Notes: generated by a model not told the origin, from the sequence alone. A stretch of 64,000 bases of DNA from Paenibacillus larvae subsp. larvae (GCF_002003265.1 NZ_CP019687.1:3787501-3851500); one strand, 5' to 3'. Shown: positions 1 to 10,556, counted from the first letter of the stretch. Program-made: numbers and translations.

Positions 1-1
1 G

Positions 2-274
2 CGGATCTTGAATAATCGCGGAGAGATTCACCAAAAGTCAGATTCGCTGTCTTTATTTGAGTTTTCCCTAAATTCGTTTGCGGATGAAGGGATGAGATTG
101 CGGAATATTTCCCTGAATCTGCATGCGGAAGGGCCCCATCCTGATCACGTTATGACTGAATATGAGTCCAAGTTTCATGATAAAGGGATGAACATTTACC
201 GTACTGAGGTATTAATCGGCTCTGTCGTTTTACATGAACACGAACAAGCACTTCAAGAGAAAAAGCAGTCCTAG
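2..274 (+). CDS. Partial CDS: C-terminal part of an unrecognised protein
   Basis: The frame is open to the left edge of the window, so this is probably the end of a longer gene; a TTG at position 8 has no visible ribosome binding site. About 90 acidic, polar residues with no signal peptide, membrane segment or motif I recognise. The TAG stop at 272-274 overlaps, on the opposite strand, the TAG stop of the convergent glycosyltransferase, and both lie in one bidirectional hairpin terminator. No function proposed. Confidence 0.5.
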   Translation, partial: RILNNRGEIHQKSDSLSLFEFSLNSFADEGMRLRNISLNLHAEGPHPDHVMTEYESKFHDKGMNIYRTEVLIGSVVLHEHEQALQEKKQS

Positions 275-291
275 ATAGCAGGACTGCTTTT
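261..291. terminator. Bidirectional intrinsic terminator
   Basis: A perfect 12-bp stem, AAAAGCAGTCCT (261-272) and AGGACTGCTTTT (280-291), with a 7-nt loop. A-rich and T-rich flanks let it work in both directions. It contains the stop codons of both convergent genes. Confidence 0.85.
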
Positions 292-1412
292 GACTGGATC
301 CCCTAAAAGTTTCAGGACAATTTCCAACCACTGCAGGGGTGACTGCTTTAATGGCTTCATCCCGGATATTCTTGTTTGGCGTATCCATTCGCTGTTTTCG
401 GACAGGAGACGAAACCAATAATCAATCGTTGCTTCGGAGCGGATGATTTCTCCTAATCCCTGTTCTGCAAAATACCTCATATTCTCTTCTTCCTGTCCGG
501 GAATGGGTTCATAGAAAAGCATCGGCATTCCTTTTGCAAGGCCTTCGGTACAGGTTAACCCCCCGGGTTTGGTTAAAAGCAGGTCAGATACTTCCATTAG
601 CTTGTCCACCTCTTCGGTATAACCAAGGAGATGAATGTTTGCATGGTTAAAGCGGGTATCTTTTTTCATCTTGGCCAATGCTTTATGATTACTGCCGAGA
701 ACGAAAATAAGCTGAATCCGGTCTTTCCAGCTAAGCAGCCTGTTTAGCAAGGTTTCGTTTACGATAATTCCCCAGCCTCCTCCCATTATTAGAACGGTAG
801 GTTTTTCCTCAAGCCCGAATCTTCTTCTTATTTCGTTTTTATTTCCAGACTGGCTAAGGAAGGCAGGGCGAATCGGTATACCTGTTATTTCAATATTGTG
901 TTCCGGTACCCCCGGACTACCAGCTTATCTTTAACGTTTTGTGAAGATACCAGATATTTGTTAACTCCGGCGCTTATCCATGTGCCGTGGGCATCATAAT
1001 CCGTAATTACAGTGCACAGCGGTGTCTCCAAGCCGGACTGTTTCAGACGGGAAACTACCGCACTGGGAAAAGGATGGGTACAAATAATGGCGTCAGGATT
1101 CATTTCCTGAATAATTTTATTGGTTTGAGCATAGAAAATACGGTGTAATGCCAACTGCGTAAGCCCGCTCAGCGATTTTTTGTATAGCGAACGGTAAAGT
1201 GTTCCATACCATTTGGGCTGGGATGAAATGATTTTCCGGAATGCTGAAAAAACCCATCGGGCAAGGGTAGGGTGCAAACATGTCCCCAGTTCAAGCACTT
1301 TAGTCTGAATATCCGGGTGTGCTTGCATCAAATTTTCCGATAAAGCCTGGGCAGCTTGGGTATGCCCAGTTCCGAATCCTTCGGATAACAGCAATATTGT
1401 TCTTTTTTGCAA
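271..1412 (-). pseudogene. Frameshifted UgtP/MGDG-synthase-like glycosyltransferase (GT28 type)
   Basis: Two consecutive reading frames together give one protein of about 380 residues. The N-terminal part (1412-885) has the MGDG-synthase N-domain look, with SEGFGTGHTQAAQAL at the start and ICTHPFPSAVVSRL mid-way. The C-terminal part has the GGGWG loop and the sugar-nucleotide binding stretch LLLTKPGGLTCTEGLAKG followed by PIPGQEEENM. Relatives are membrane-associated processive diacylglycerol glucosyltransferases or related glycolipid enzymes. The frame breaks at a run of five G (plus-strand C 909-913): adding one G restores a continuous reading through VRGVPEHNIEITG. This is either a real loss-of-function allele or a homopolymer error. 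The gene is monocistronic; no promoter was identified with confidence. Confidence 0.8.
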
Positions 1413-2041
1413 CGAAACGTCACCTTACCTTTTAGAAGCGGAGATTCTTAATATGAAGTCCAACCATGCTCAACAAAGAAATCCGTGTGTAATAAATGGT
1501 TTTTACTATTTTACCATCTTTATCATCCTTTTTTCTAATACGGGTACACTATAGGACAAGCCGTTTCAGTTCGGGAAGGAGAAAAATTCTCCATTTGGAC
1601 ATAATTGATACGGTTCGAAATGTAGAAAAGTTTAACGAAGGGTTTTATAATGAACCTTTCCGGGTGAAATAGTTGATGATGATTTAAGAAAGACATTCGC
1701 AGCTTTCAAAAATTTGTATTCGCTTTTCACGTCGATTATAATAGACACGATGGAATTGCATGAATGCATAAGAGCTTCGTTGTAAAAAACAAGTATAGCA
1801 AACAGAAATCAAAATACGGATGCGCAATCTGGAATGAAATAAAGATTAGAGACAAAAAAGGTGCTTACTTTCCCTTATCCAGTCAAAAACGCTTCTTTTT
1901 TCAGGTAATGAGCGGTTTGACAAACAATTGGAAAGAAGGCAAAATCAACTACGATTGTGTCAAATTATCCGTAACGTTAAACATGCGCAAAAGGCTTAGA
2001 GAGAGAACTGCTTTTTTGTAAACATTAAAGGGGGGTTATGC
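1413..2041. other. Intergenic region, 630 bases, with one promoter and a weak ORF
   Basis: Separates divergent glycosyltransferase genes. The only clear signal is the promoter at 1714-1742. An open frame at 1764-2021 (85 codons, very basic, ATG start) begins just downstream of that promoter but has no convincing ribosome binding site and no family resemblance. I regard it as untranslated leader. Confidence 0.4.
1714..1742 (+). promoter_or_regulatory. SigA-type promoter for the GT2 glycosyltransferase
   Basis: TTGTAT (1714-1719), a 17-bp spacer and a perfect TATAAT (1737-1742). Transcription would start near 1749, giving a leader of about 290 nt before the glycosyltransferase start at 2042. 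Confidence 0.6.
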
Positions 2042-3280
2042 ATGCTGGATACAATTTTGCTTGTAATGCAAATTGTGTTGGCATCTGTGGGGGTGTACCA
2101 ACTAGTACTGACGTTTTTTGGCTGGTCACTACCCAAGAAAAAGAAGGAATATGAACCACAAAAGTCTTTTGCCATCCTCGTAGCTGCTCATAATGAAGAG
2201 CAGGTAGTGGGTGCCCTTCTTGAAAACTTAAAACATCTTGATTATCCAAAAGACCTGTACGATATCTTTGTCATTTGTGATAATTGTACAGATCGAACTG
2301 CAGATATTGCAAGAAACCATGGTGTTTACGCTTGTCAAAGACATAACCCGAAATTAAGGGGTAAAGGTTATGCCATAGAATGGATGTTGAAGGAACTTTG
2401 GAAGCGCCCGCGGCAATATGATGCTGTCGTTATGTTTGATGCAGATAACTTGGTGGCGGCTGACTATTTGAAGCATATGAACAATGATCTGTGCAGCGGA
2501 TCAAAAGTTATTCAGGCATACCTGGATACCAAAAATCCGGAAGACTCTTGGATTACGTCTTCGTATGCATTCACTTATTGGTACTGCAATCGTTTGTGGC
2601 AGCAACCGCGTGTTAATTTAAATCTGGCCAACTACTTAGGTGGTACAGGTATGTGCTTTGATGCCGCTTTACTTAAAGAAATGGGCTGGGGAGCCACGAG
2701 CCTGGTAGAGGACTTGGAATTCACCATGCGCTGCGTGAAAAACGGCATAAATCCGACTTTTAACTATGACGCTAAGGTGTATGACGAAAAACCGATTACC
2801 TTCAAGGCTTCGGCCAAACAGAGATTGCGCTGGATGCAAGGACATTTTAATGTGGCCAGACGTTACTTTTTCCCGTTGTTATGGCAGGGAATTAAAGAAA
2901 GAAGCTGGACCAAGATCGACTCGGCTATTTATGCGGTCAATGTATACACCATATTTTTGAACTCAGTTCTTACCGCAGCCATTTGGATCAATATTCTCCT
3001 TATGCCGGGAGAGAGCCAAGTGACATCCTTGTATGAGCAGGCACCGCTTTTGTTTATGCTTTTCACTATTCTGGGAATTGCCGTATTCCCGTTAGCATTA
3101 TTTATGGAAAAAGCACCAAAATCCATTTACAAACAGCTGATCACCTTTCCGATCTTTATGCTGTCATGGTGGCCGATCACTTTCTATGCTTTTTTCACTC
3201 AGAACAACAAGCAATGGAGCCATACCGAGCATACCCGTGTGATTCGTTTGGAAGAAGTACAAAGCAAACAGGTCAGCTAA
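2042..3280 (+). CDS. Membrane-bound family 2 glycosyltransferase
   Basis: 412 residues. It transfers a sugar from a nucleotide donor at the cytoplasmic face; product and acceptor are unknown. There is one N-terminal membrane segment, then a GT-A domain. FAILVAAHNEE opens the domain, CDNCTDRT and DADN (about residue 137) supply donor and metal-binding acidic residues, LVEDLEF carries the catalytic-base position, and QRLRWMQGH is the QxxRW motif typical of processive, BcsA/HasA-like enzymes. Three or four membrane helices follow. The start has an AAAGGGGGG ribosome binding site 5-6 nt upstream. It stands alone, with no PilZ domain or polysaccharide-export partner nearby, so a glycolipid or short-polysaccharide role is as likely as a secreted polymer. 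Confidence 0.85.
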   Translation: MLDTILLVMQIVLASVGVYQLVLTFFGWSLPKKKKEYEPQKSFAILVAAHNEEQVVGALLENLKHLDYPKDLYDIFVICDNCTDRTADIARNHGVYACQRHNPKLRGKGYAIEWMLKELWKRPRQYDAVVMFDADNLVAADYLKHMNNDLCSGSKVIQAYLDTKNPEDSWITSSYAFTYWYCNRLWQQPRVNLNLANYLGGTGMCFDAALLKEMGWGATSLVEDLEFTMRCVKNGINPTFNYDAKVYDEKPITFKASAKQRLRWMQGHFNVARRYFFPLLWQGIKERSWTKIDSAIYAVNVYTIFLNSVLTAAIWINILLMPGESQVTSLYEQAPLLFMLFTILGIAVFPLALFMEKAPKSIYKQLITFPIFMLSWWPITFYAFFTQNNKQWSHTEHTRVIRLEEVQSKQVS

Positions 3281-3299
3281 TTATAAGAGAACATTATGC

Positions 3300-3329
3300 T
3301 TGACTTTTATAAAAGTAGAATGATATACT
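3300..3329 (+). promoter_or_regulatory. Promoter of the infC-rpmI-rplT operon
   Basis: TTGACT (3300-3305), 18-bp spacer, TATACT (3324-3329), about 20 bases after the preceding gene. It starts a 190-nt leader ending in an attenuator. Confidence 0.75.
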
Positions 3330-3335
3330 GTTCAA

Positions 3336-3482
3336 GTGACTGAAAACTAAGCAGAAGCGCCCGCTTCTCACCTGACCGATTGAGGATCGGCTGGTTATAC
3401 GAGCTTGAATGAGAAGCATGCCTTATGGTATGTGAATTGGGATCGTTGAGGATGTGGGCTGTTTGCCTGCATCCTTTTTTGC
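3336..3482 (+). promoter_or_regulatory. L20-type ribosomal leader with attenuator terminator
   Basis: The long leader before infC ends in an intrinsic terminator: GGATGTGGGC (3450-3459), 5-nt loop, GCCTGCATCC (3465-3474), then T6. In Bacillus the corresponding leader binds ribosomal protein L20 and terminates transcription when L20 is in excess (known for the family). Here the position before infC-rpmI-rplT and the terminator are seen directly; the L20 binding fold is inferred. Confidence 0.75.
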
Positions 3483-3528
3483 TTCATATAGGTAAGTCAG
3501 AGTATCGTCATTAGCCTGGAGGTGGAGA

Positions 3529-4047
3529 ATTATTAGTAAGGACCATATGATTAACGGAGAGATTCGTGCAAGGGAAGTACGCCTGATCGGGGCGGACGGT
3601 GAGCAGCTTGGAATCAAGCCTACCCGCGAAGCTCTTCAAATTGCCGCTGATGCCAACTTGGATTTAGTCAACGTAGCTCCTACTGCTAAACCCCCGGTTT
3701 GCCGGATTATGGATTACGGTAAATACCGCTATGAAATGCAGAAGAAAGAGAAAGAAGCTCGGAAGAATCAGAAGGTTGTGGATCTCAAGGAGATCCGTCT
3801 GAGTGCTTCAATTGATGAGCATGATTTCCAAACCAAGCTGCGTAATGCGATTAAGTTCCTGAAGGATGGGGATAAGGTGAAAGCTTCCGTACGTTTCCGC
3901 GGACGGGAAATTGCCCATTCTGAAATTGGTAAAAAAGTACTTGAGCGCATGGCTGCTGAGACAGCAGAAATCGCTTCTGTAGAGCGTGCACCTAAACTTG
4001 AAGGCCGCAGCATGATTATGATTCTGGCCCCTAAGCCCAATAGCTGA
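3529..4047 (+). CDS. infC: Translation initiation factor IF-3
   Basis: 172 residues. It binds the 30S subunit, prevents premature 50S joining and proofreads the start codon. The N-domain ([22 protein letters not shown]), basic linker and C-domain ([15 protein letters not shown]...) are all present at family length. I place the start at ATT 3529: a GGAGGTGG ribosome binding site ends 3-6 nt upstream, and the next residues read I-S-K-D, matching the Bacillus subtilis IF-3 N-terminus. The first ATG (3547) has no ribosome binding site. ATT is the unusual infC start that allows IF-3 autoregulation. First gene of infC-rpmI-rplT, downstream of the L20-type leader. Confidence 0.95.
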   Translation: MISKDHMINGEIRAREVRLIGADGEQLGIKPTREALQIAADANLDLVNVAPTAKPPVCRIMDYGKYRYEMQKKEKEARKNQKVVDLKEIRLSASIDEHDFQTKLRNAIKFLKDGDKVKASVRFRGREIAHSEIGKKVLERMAAETAEIASVERAPKLEGRSMIMILAPKPNS

Positions 4048-4092
4048 CGGTTTGAAGTACCATGTATATTATTTTCTAGGAGGATTACTCAG

Positions 4093-4293
4093 ATGCCAAA
4101 AATGAAAACTCACAGCAGCCTTAAAGACCGTTTCAAAATTACCGGTACAGGCAAAGTGAAAAGATACAAAGCTTACAGAAACCACCTGCTTAGCCATAAA
4201 TCCGGACGTCAAAAACGCGTGCTTGAAGGTCAACCTATTATGGCTCCCGGCGACGTGAAACGCCTGAAACAAGGTTTGTCCAACCTGAAATAA
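4093..4293 (+). CDS. rpmI: 50S ribosomal protein L35
   Basis: 66 residues, of normal length and very basic, with the family pattern KMKTHSSLKDRFKITGTGKVKR near the N-terminus. It is a late-assembling protein of the large subunit. An AGGAGG sits 9 nt upstream of ATG. It lies 45 bases after infC and 39 before rplT, in the usual conserved order, and is co-transcribed from 3300. Confidence 0.97.
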   Translation: MPKMKTHSSLKDRFKITGTGKVKRYKAYRNHLLSHKSGRQKRVLEGQPIMAPGDVKRLKQGLSNLK

Positions 4294-4332
4294 AACCAGC
4301 ACATTTAATCATACCTTAGGAGGTTATTTATT

Positions 4333-4692
4333 ATGGCAAGAGTTAAGGGCGGGTTTATTACTCGTCGTCGTCATAAAAAAGTATTAAAACTGGCAAAAGG
4401 ATACTTCGGTTCCAAACACCGAATTTTTAAAACTGCGAATGCGCAAGTAATGAAATCCCTGCTGTATGCATACCGTGACCGTCGTCAACGGAAACGTGAT
4501 TTCCGCAAACTGTGGATCACTCGCATTAATGCTGCCGCTCGCATGAACGGTATTTCTTACAGCAAAATGATGCATGGCCTGAAGCTGGCAGGTATTGAAG
4601 TAAACCGTAAAATGCTGGCGGATCTGGCTGTAAATGACGCGAAAGCATTTGCAGATCTGGCTAACGCTGCAAAGCAAAAAGTGAATGCCTAA
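4333..4692 (+). CDS. rplT: 50S ribosomal protein L20
   Basis: 119 residues; N-terminal [16 protein letters not shown] with the long basic helix ([18 protein letters not shown]), then the globular RNA-binding domain. L20 binds 23S rRNA early in 50S assembly and represses its own operon through the leader at 3336-3482. AGGAGG ribosome binding site 9 nt upstream. Followed at once by a strong terminator. Confidence 0.97.
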   Translation: MARVKGGFITRRRHKKVLKLAKGYFGSKHRIFKTANAQVMKSLLYAYRDRRQRKRDFRKLWITRINAAARMNGISYSKMMHGLKLAGIEVNRKMLADLAVNDAKAFADLANAAKQKVNA

Positions 4693-4716
4693 TTGTTCCA
4701 TTTGGAACGATTTGAC

Positions 4717-4747
4717 CCGCTTTACCTTAGGGTAAGGCGGTTTTTTT
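4717..4747 (+). terminator. Terminator of the infC operon
   Basis: CCGCTTTACC (4717-4726), TTAG loop, GGTAAGGCGG (4731-4740) and T7. One T-A to G position is mismatched; otherwise a stable stem. Confidence 0.85.
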
Positions 4748-4759
4748 CAAGATTTTGTA

Positions 4760-4788
4760 TTGACTATTGGAAATGGCTTGCATATAAT
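4760..4788 (+). promoter_or_regulatory. Promoter of the ilv-leu operon
   Basis: TTGACT (4760-4765), exact 17-bp spacer, TATAAT (4783-4788). Transcription would start near 4795, just before the T-box leader. Confidence 0.85.
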
Positions 4789-4819
4789 AGTCTCTAAATC
4801 ATATTCTAAATTATCATAG

Positions 4820-5143
4820 TTATCTGACATCGGCTGTGATGAGGACGAAGTTGTTAGGGCTCTTATGAACAGAGAGCGGATGGAATTGCTGGAACCATCG
4901 CCTTAATCCCTTACGAACGAGCTCACCTCGGAGCTGTTTTTCTGAAAGGCAGGGGTGCGATTCCTTGCTTATTAGGGAAAAACGGATTGGCACACGTTAC
5001 CGTGCTATAGCGTTCAATCGTTGAAGTTGAACCTATAGAGGCTGATTACCGTAAGGTATTTGGCAAATGAGGGTGGTACCACGGAAAAGATAACCTTTTT
5101 CGTCCCGCGAACACTAGAAGTACGGGATGAAAAAGGTTTTTTT
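4820..5143 (+). promoter_or_regulatory. T-box leader (probably leucine tRNA) upstream of ilvB
   Basis: A T-box riboswitch binds an uncharged tRNA and lets transcription proceed when the amino acid is scarce. Visible parts: Stem I with GATGAGGACGAAG near its base; the antiterminator core TGGTACCACGG (5074-5084), whose GGTACC region meets the tRNA acceptor end; and a long terminator stem CCTTTTTCGTCCCG (5094-5107) with CGGGATGAAAAAGG (5123-5136) plus T7. A CTC leucine codon (4922-4924), followed by A as in other T-boxes, is the best specifier candidate, as known for the Bacillus subtilis ilv-leu operon. The specifier is inferred; the rest is seen. Confidence 0.9.
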
Positions 5144-5180
5144 ATTTTGCCGCACTTGATATTTCGGGAGGAGGATTCGC

Positions 5181-6926
5181 ATGAAAGTTGAAACAACACC
5201 ACAACGATCCAAAGAAGAACTGATGGAGAAATTTCAGAAGCCGGAACTGATTACTGGTTCGGAAATTCTGCTTCGAAGCCTGGTCCTCGAAGGTGTCGAA
5301 TGCGTCTTCGGGTACCCGGGAGGATCTGTGCTTTACATTTACGATGCCATGCACGGATTCAAAGATTTTGATCACCTGCTGACCCGTCACGAACAAGGAG
5401 CCATTCATGCTGCAGACGGATATGCCAGATCCACCGGAAAAGTAGGCGTGTGTATCGCTACCTCCGGTCCCGGGGCAACCAATCTGGTCACAGGTATTGC
5501 TACGGCTTATATGGATTCGGTGCCGCTTGTTGTCATAACCGGGAACGTGGCAACGAACTTTATCGGAACGGATGCCTTCCAGGAAGCGGATATTACGGGC
5601 ATTACGATGCCGATTACCAAGCATAATTATCTGGTCCGTGATGTAAATGATCTGCCTAGAATCATTCATGAAGCATTCCACATCGCTTCCACCGGACGTA
5701 AGGGGCCAGTTCTTATCGATATTCCCAAAGATGTATCGGCGCAGCAGGCAGTATTTCATCCGGCAGGCGGAATTAACATTCGTGGATACAATCCGACGGT
5801 ACACCCCAATAAGCTGCAAGTGGAGCGTCTGCTTAAAGCCATTGAGGAATCAGAACGTCCGGTTATCATCGCAGGCGGCGGTGTAGTTTATGCGGACGCG
5901 GCAGATCAGCTGATAGAATTTGTAGAGAAGACAAGGATTCCTGTTACGACAACTTTGCTCGGGCTTGGCGGTTTCCCAAGTGCTCATGACTTATGGATGG
6001 GCATGCCGGGAATGCATGGAACTTACACAGCCAATAATGCTATCCAAAACGCTGATCTTCTGATCTCTATAGGCTCGCGCTTTGACGATAGGGTGACAAT
6101 GAAACTGGATGGTTTTGCACCGAAAGCGAAAAAGATTGCCCACATTGATATTGATCCTGCCGAAATAGGAAAGAACGTAAAGACAGACATTCCTTGCGTC
6201 GGGGATATTAAAACAGTTTTAGAACACGCCAATCAGAAAGCCATGCCTGCCCGGTCCGACGTCTGGATCAAGCAAATACAGGAAAACAAGAAAAACTATC
6301 CCTTGAAATACAAGGATTCGGATAAAGAACTTAAACCTCAGTATGTGATCGGAATGATCAACGAAACCACGAAAGGTGAAGCCATCGTAACAACGGATGT
6401 CGGACAGCATCAAATGTGGGTGGCGCAGTTCTACAAATTCCAGCATCCGCGTTCCATGATTACTTCCGGGGGCCTTGGCACAATGGGATATGGCTTCCCG
6501 TCAGCTATAGGGGCGCAAATTGGAAATAAAGACAAAATGGTGATCTCGATCAATGGGGATGGCGGAATGCAGATGTGCTCCCAGGAGCTTGCAATATGTG
6601 CCATCAACAATATTCCCGTTAAGATTGTCGTAATCAATAACCGGGTGCTGGGTATGGTGAGACAGTGGCAGGAACTGATCTATGGCAGCCGGTACAGCCA
6701 CATTGATCTGGAAGGAAGCCCGGATTTCGTGAAACTGGCAGAGGCTTATGGAGTCAAGGGACTCCGTGCTGCGAACAAAGAAGAGGCGCACCAGGTTTGG
6801 CAAGAGGCAATGAATACACCCGGGCCGGTCCTTGTAGAGTTTGTAGTGAGCAAGCACGAAAATGTGTACCCGATGGTTACTCAAGGCTCTACGATTAGCG
6901 AAATGATGATGGGAGATTCGGAATAA
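5181..6926 (+). CDS. ilvB: Acetolactate synthase, large catalytic subunit
   Basis: 581 residues. A thiamine-diphosphate enzyme condensing two pyruvates (to valine and leucine) or pyruvate with 2-ketobutyrate (to isoleucine). It has the N-terminal pyrimidine-binding domain with catalytic Glu71 in RHEQGA, a central FAD-binding domain, and a C-terminal pyrophosphate domain with NGDGGMQMCSQEL ... INN binding Mg-ThDP. Length is normal plus a short N-terminal extension. GGGAGGAGG ribosome binding site upstream of ATG. Its TAA overlaps the ilvN ATG by one base, so the subunits are translationally coupled. First gene after the T-box. Confidence 0.97.
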   Translation: MKVETTPQRSKEELMEKFQKPELITGSEILLRSLVLEGVECVFGYPGGSVLYIYDAMHGFKDFDHLLTRHEQGAIHAADGYARSTGKVGVCIATSGPGATNLVTGIATAYMDSVPLVVITGNVATNFIGTDAFQEADITGITMPITKHNYLVRDVNDLPRIIHEAFHIASTGRKGPVLIDIPKDVSAQQAVFHPAGGINIRGYNPTVHPNKLQVERLLKAIEESERPVIIAGGGVVYADAADQLIEFVEKTRIPVTTTLLGLGGFPSAHDLWMGMPGMHGTYTANNAIQNADLLISIGSRFDDRVTMKLDGFAPKAKKIAHIDIDPAEIGKNVKTDIPCVGDIKTVLEHANQKAMPARSDVWIKQIQENKKNYPLKYKDSDKELKPQYVIGMINETTKGEAIVTTDVGQHQMWVAQFYKFQHPRSMITSGGLGTMGYGFPSAIGAQIGNKDKMVISINGDGGMQMCSQELAICAINNIPVKIVVINNRVLGMVRQWQELIYGSRYSHIDLEGSPDFVKLAEAYGVKGLRAANKEEAHQVWQEAMNTPGPVLVEFVVSKHENVYPMVTQGSTISEMMMGDSE

Positions 6927-7417
6927 TGATGAAACGGCATACGATCTCAATTTTAGTCAACAATCAGCCAGGAGTCCTGCAGCGAGTTTCCGGCCTGTTT
7001 GGCCGCCGGGGATTCAACATTGAAAGCATCACAGTGGGAGAATCTGAAGAAATCGGACTTTCCCGGATGGTTGTAGTGGCGAATGGCGATGATACTACCT
7101 TAGAACAGATCTCCAAGCAGCTTTATAAGCTGGTGGATGTTATCAAAGTAGTTGATCTCAGTTCCAATCCGATGGTCGCCAGGGAGCTTGCCCTCTTGAA
7201 GGTATATGCAGAGCCGGCTGCACGGCCGGAAATTCTGGGGGTTGTGGAAACGTTCCGTGCGGCTGTTGTAGATATAGGTCCTAATTCTATGATTATTCAG
7301 GTCGTTGGAGATTCGGAAAAAATTGATGCCATGGCGGAATTGCTTCGCCCTTACGGAATACGTGAATTAAGCCGTACCGGAGCTACAGCTATGATTCGCG
7401 GATTGGCCAAACATTAG
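6926..7417 (+). CDS. ilvN: Acetolactate synthase, small regulatory subunit
   Basis: 163 residues, the usual length. The N-terminal ACT domain (HTISILVNNQPGVLQRVSGLFGRRGFNIESITVG) binds valine for feedback inhibition, and the C-terminal half (ALLKVYAEPAARPEIL...VGDSEKIDAM) is the second conserved domain. Two ATG codons are adjacent; the first overlaps the ilvB stop. It forms the holoenzyme with IlvB. A 232-base gap without a clear terminator separates it from ilvC. Confidence 0.96.
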   Translation: MMKRHTISILVNNQPGVLQRVSGLFGRRGFNIESITVGESEEIGLSRMVVVANGDDTTLEQISKQLYKLVDVIKVVDLSSNPMVARELALLKVYAEPAARPEILGVVETFRAAVVDIGPNSMIIQVVGDSEKIDAMAELLRPYGIRELSRTGATAMIRGLAKH

Positions 7418-7586
7418 TCATTTCACGAAAAATGCACAGGTAAAAGATCCGGCTCGAAAGAAACGGTTCGAAATGTTCATTTTTACAGAGGTGAATATTT
7501 CCTAAAAGCAATATGTGAACATATGTACACCCTTGAGCGGGGATTTGAACGTTTCTCCTTCTTCCATGCAATATTGAAGACGCTGA

Positions 7587-8639
<1,053 letters not shown>

Positions 8640-8673
8640 GTGAAAACAGAACAATATAGAAGGAGGGGACAGG

Positions 8674-10221
8674 ATGAGGAAAATCTATGTATTTGATACC
8701 ACATTGCGGGATGGTGAACAATCACCCGGCGTTAACCTCAATACTCAGGAAAAGGTGGGAATCGGCCTCCAGCTCGAAAAGCTGGGCGTAGATCGGATCG
8801 AAGCAGGATTTCCTGCAGCTTCCCTAGGCGACCTGGAAGGTGTGGCAGCAGTGGCTAAAGCGGTCCGTAACGCTTCGATCATCGGACTGTCCCGTTCCAG
8901 GGAACAGGATATTGACACAGTAAGGGAAGCCCTGCGTGATGCACAGGACCCTTGCATACATGTATTTTTGGCCACTTCCCCCATTCATCGTCAGTATAAA
9001 TTGCGCATGGATAAGAAGCAGGTGTTGGAAACAGCTGAGGCGGCCATCCGTTATGCGAAGAAATATTTCAGCAAGATTGAGTTCTCTCCGGAGGATGCCG
9101 GACGGACTGAACTTGATTTTCTTTGTGAAGTTACGGAAATGGCGATTCGGGCAGGCGCGACGGTTGTGAATATTCCGGATACGGTTGGTTATATGAGCCC
9201 GGCAGAGTTCGGACATATATTCGCCACTCTGAGGGCACAGGTTTCGGGCATTGATAAGATCCAGCTTAGCGCACATTGCCATAACGATCTGGGTATGGCA
9301 ACGGCTAACGCCCTGGCAGCCATTATGAACGGGGCTGACCAGATCGAAGGAACGATCAATGGTATCGGCGAACGGGCGGGAAATACCTCACTGGAAGAAG
9401 TGGCCATGGCTCTGGAGACCCGGCAGGATCTGTATCAAGCCAAGACTTCCCTCGTGCTGAATGAAATTTACCGGACCAGCCGTCTAGTCAGCCGGTTGAC
9501 GGGTATGGCGGTACCCGGGAATAAAGCAATCGTGGGAGCCAACGCTTTCGCTCACGAATCAGGGATTCACCAGGACGGCATGCTAAAGGAAAAAACGACT
9601 TATGAAATCATGTCGCCTGAAACGATCGGGTTAAAAGAAAGCAAGCTTGTAATCGGTAAACATTCCGGCCGTCATGCGTTCCGCGAAAAACTCGTGGATC
9701 TGGGCTATGTACTGAACGAGGATCAGTTGAATACGGCATTTGCCAAATTTAAAAAGCTTGCCGATAAGAAGAAGAATGTACTGGATGAAGACATCCGGGC
9801 TATTATCGATGAGAAATTGATTCAGGTTCCCGAAGTGTTCGTTCTGGATACGATGCAAGTTTCCTATGGGAACCAGTCGGTGCCTACCGCTACAGTTCGT
9901 ATTCTGACGCAAGACGGCGGTAGACTAGAGGAAGCGGCAGTCGGGAACGGTTCGGTCGATGCTATTTATAATGCGATTGATAAGGCCACCCGGGAAGAAG
10001 TGGAGCTTGCCGATTACAAGATCCATTCTGTATCCCAGGGACAGGATGCGCTTGGAGAAGTGCATGTTATGCTGAAGCAATACGGCTATTCTGTTCTGGG
10101 GCGCGGGGTTAGCACTGATATTCTGGAAGCGAGTGCCAAAGCTTATATTGATGCAGTGAACCGGCTGTTTGATAAACGCAGTTCCCATAAAACGGATCGC
10201 AGCAACGTCACACTAATTTAA
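8674..10221 (+). CDS. leuA: 2-isopropylmalate synthase
   Basis: 515 residues, full length. First committed step of leucine synthesis: 2-ketoisovalerate plus acetyl-CoA. The TIM-barrel domain begins with [16 protein letters not shown] (residues 7-22). The metal-binding HCHNDLG is near residue 202, the HESGIHQDG loop follows, and the C-terminal leucine-sensing regulatory domain (after about 390) is intact. GAAGGAGGGG ribosome binding site. It ends the transcript with a strong terminator, so leuB, which usually follows directly, is cut off here by the bacteriocin cluster. Confidence 0.97.
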   Translation: MRKIYVFDTTLRDGEQSPGVNLNTQEKVGIGLQLEKLGVDRIEAGFPAASLGDLEGVAAVAKAVRNASIIGLSRSREQDIDTVREALRDAQDPCIHVFLATSPIHRQYKLRMDKKQVLETAEAAIRYAKKYFSKIEFSPEDAGRTELDFLCEVTEMAIRAGATVVNIPDTVGYMSPAEFGHIFATLRAQVSGIDKIQLSAHCHNDLGMATANALAAIMNGADQIEGTINGIGERAGNTSLEEVAMALETRQDLYQAKTSLVLNEIYRTSRLVSRLTGMAVPGNKAIVGANAFAHESGIHQDGMLKEKTTYEIMSPETIGLKESKLVIGKHSGRHAFREKLVDLGYVLNEDQLNTAFAKFKKLADKKKNVLDEDIRAIIDEKLIQVPEVFVLDTMQVSYGNQSVPTATVRILTQDGGRLEEAAVGNGSVDAIYNAIDKATREEVELADYKIHSVSQGQDALGEVHVMLKQYGYSVLGRGVSTDILEASAKAYIDAVNRLFDKRSSHKTDRSNVTLI

Positions 10222-10243
10222 AATGATCCGTCTGTTCCCAATG

Positions 10244-10291
10244 AAAAACCTTTTGTTATCGGAGTGTAAATTCTGGGGCAAAAGGTTTTTT
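10244..10291 (+). terminator. Terminator after leuA
   Basis: AAAAACCTTTTG (10244-10255) pairs perfectly with CAAAAGGTTTTT (10279-10290) around a 23-nt loop, followed by T. It also faces the end of the convergent bacteriocin cluster. Confidence 0.8.
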
Positions 10292-10310
10292 GCTAAGTAG
10301 AAATGCTGTT

Positions 10311-10544
10311 TTAGATATTCAAATACAAGGCAATACTGCCTAAGAGATTAAGGATAAAGATCAGCAGAAAGAGAGACTTGGCGATTTTGTTTTGAACAGG
10401 TGCAAATACAAACAGATAAAGCCCTGCTAAACCAAACGTCAACAAAGGCAGTAAGAATTCACAAGTTAAAGAAATAAGGTAGCCAACGAAGAGAATAACA
10501 GGAATTCCTACAAGGTAAACATGATGTTTAAAATTGGATCCCAT
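10311..10544 (-). CDS. Small hydrophobic protein, probable circular-bacteriocin immunity (AcnF-like)
   Basis: 77 residues, strongly hydrophobic, with two to three membrane helices (GIPVILFVGYLISL, LLPLLTFGLAGLYLFVF, LFLLIFILNLLGSIAL) and basic residues at the ends. It is the last gene of the cluster. In amylocyclicin and related clusters (order acnBACDEF as I recall) the last small, cationic membrane protein is assigned to self-immunity. Position, size and character fit; no motif proves it. It starts 13 bases after the SpoIIM-like gene, with GGAGACAT acting as ribosome binding site. Confidence 0.75.
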   Translation of the reverse strand: MGSNFKHHVYLVGIPVILFVGYLISLTCEFLLPLLTFGLAGLYLFVFAPVQNKIAKSLFLLIFILNLLGSIALYLNI

Positions 10545-10556
10545 CGAAATGTCTCC

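Noticed and set aside
1764-2021. 85-codon basic ORF before the GT2 gene
   Set aside because: No convincing ribosome binding site or homology; more likely untranslated leader of the glycosyltransferase mRNA.
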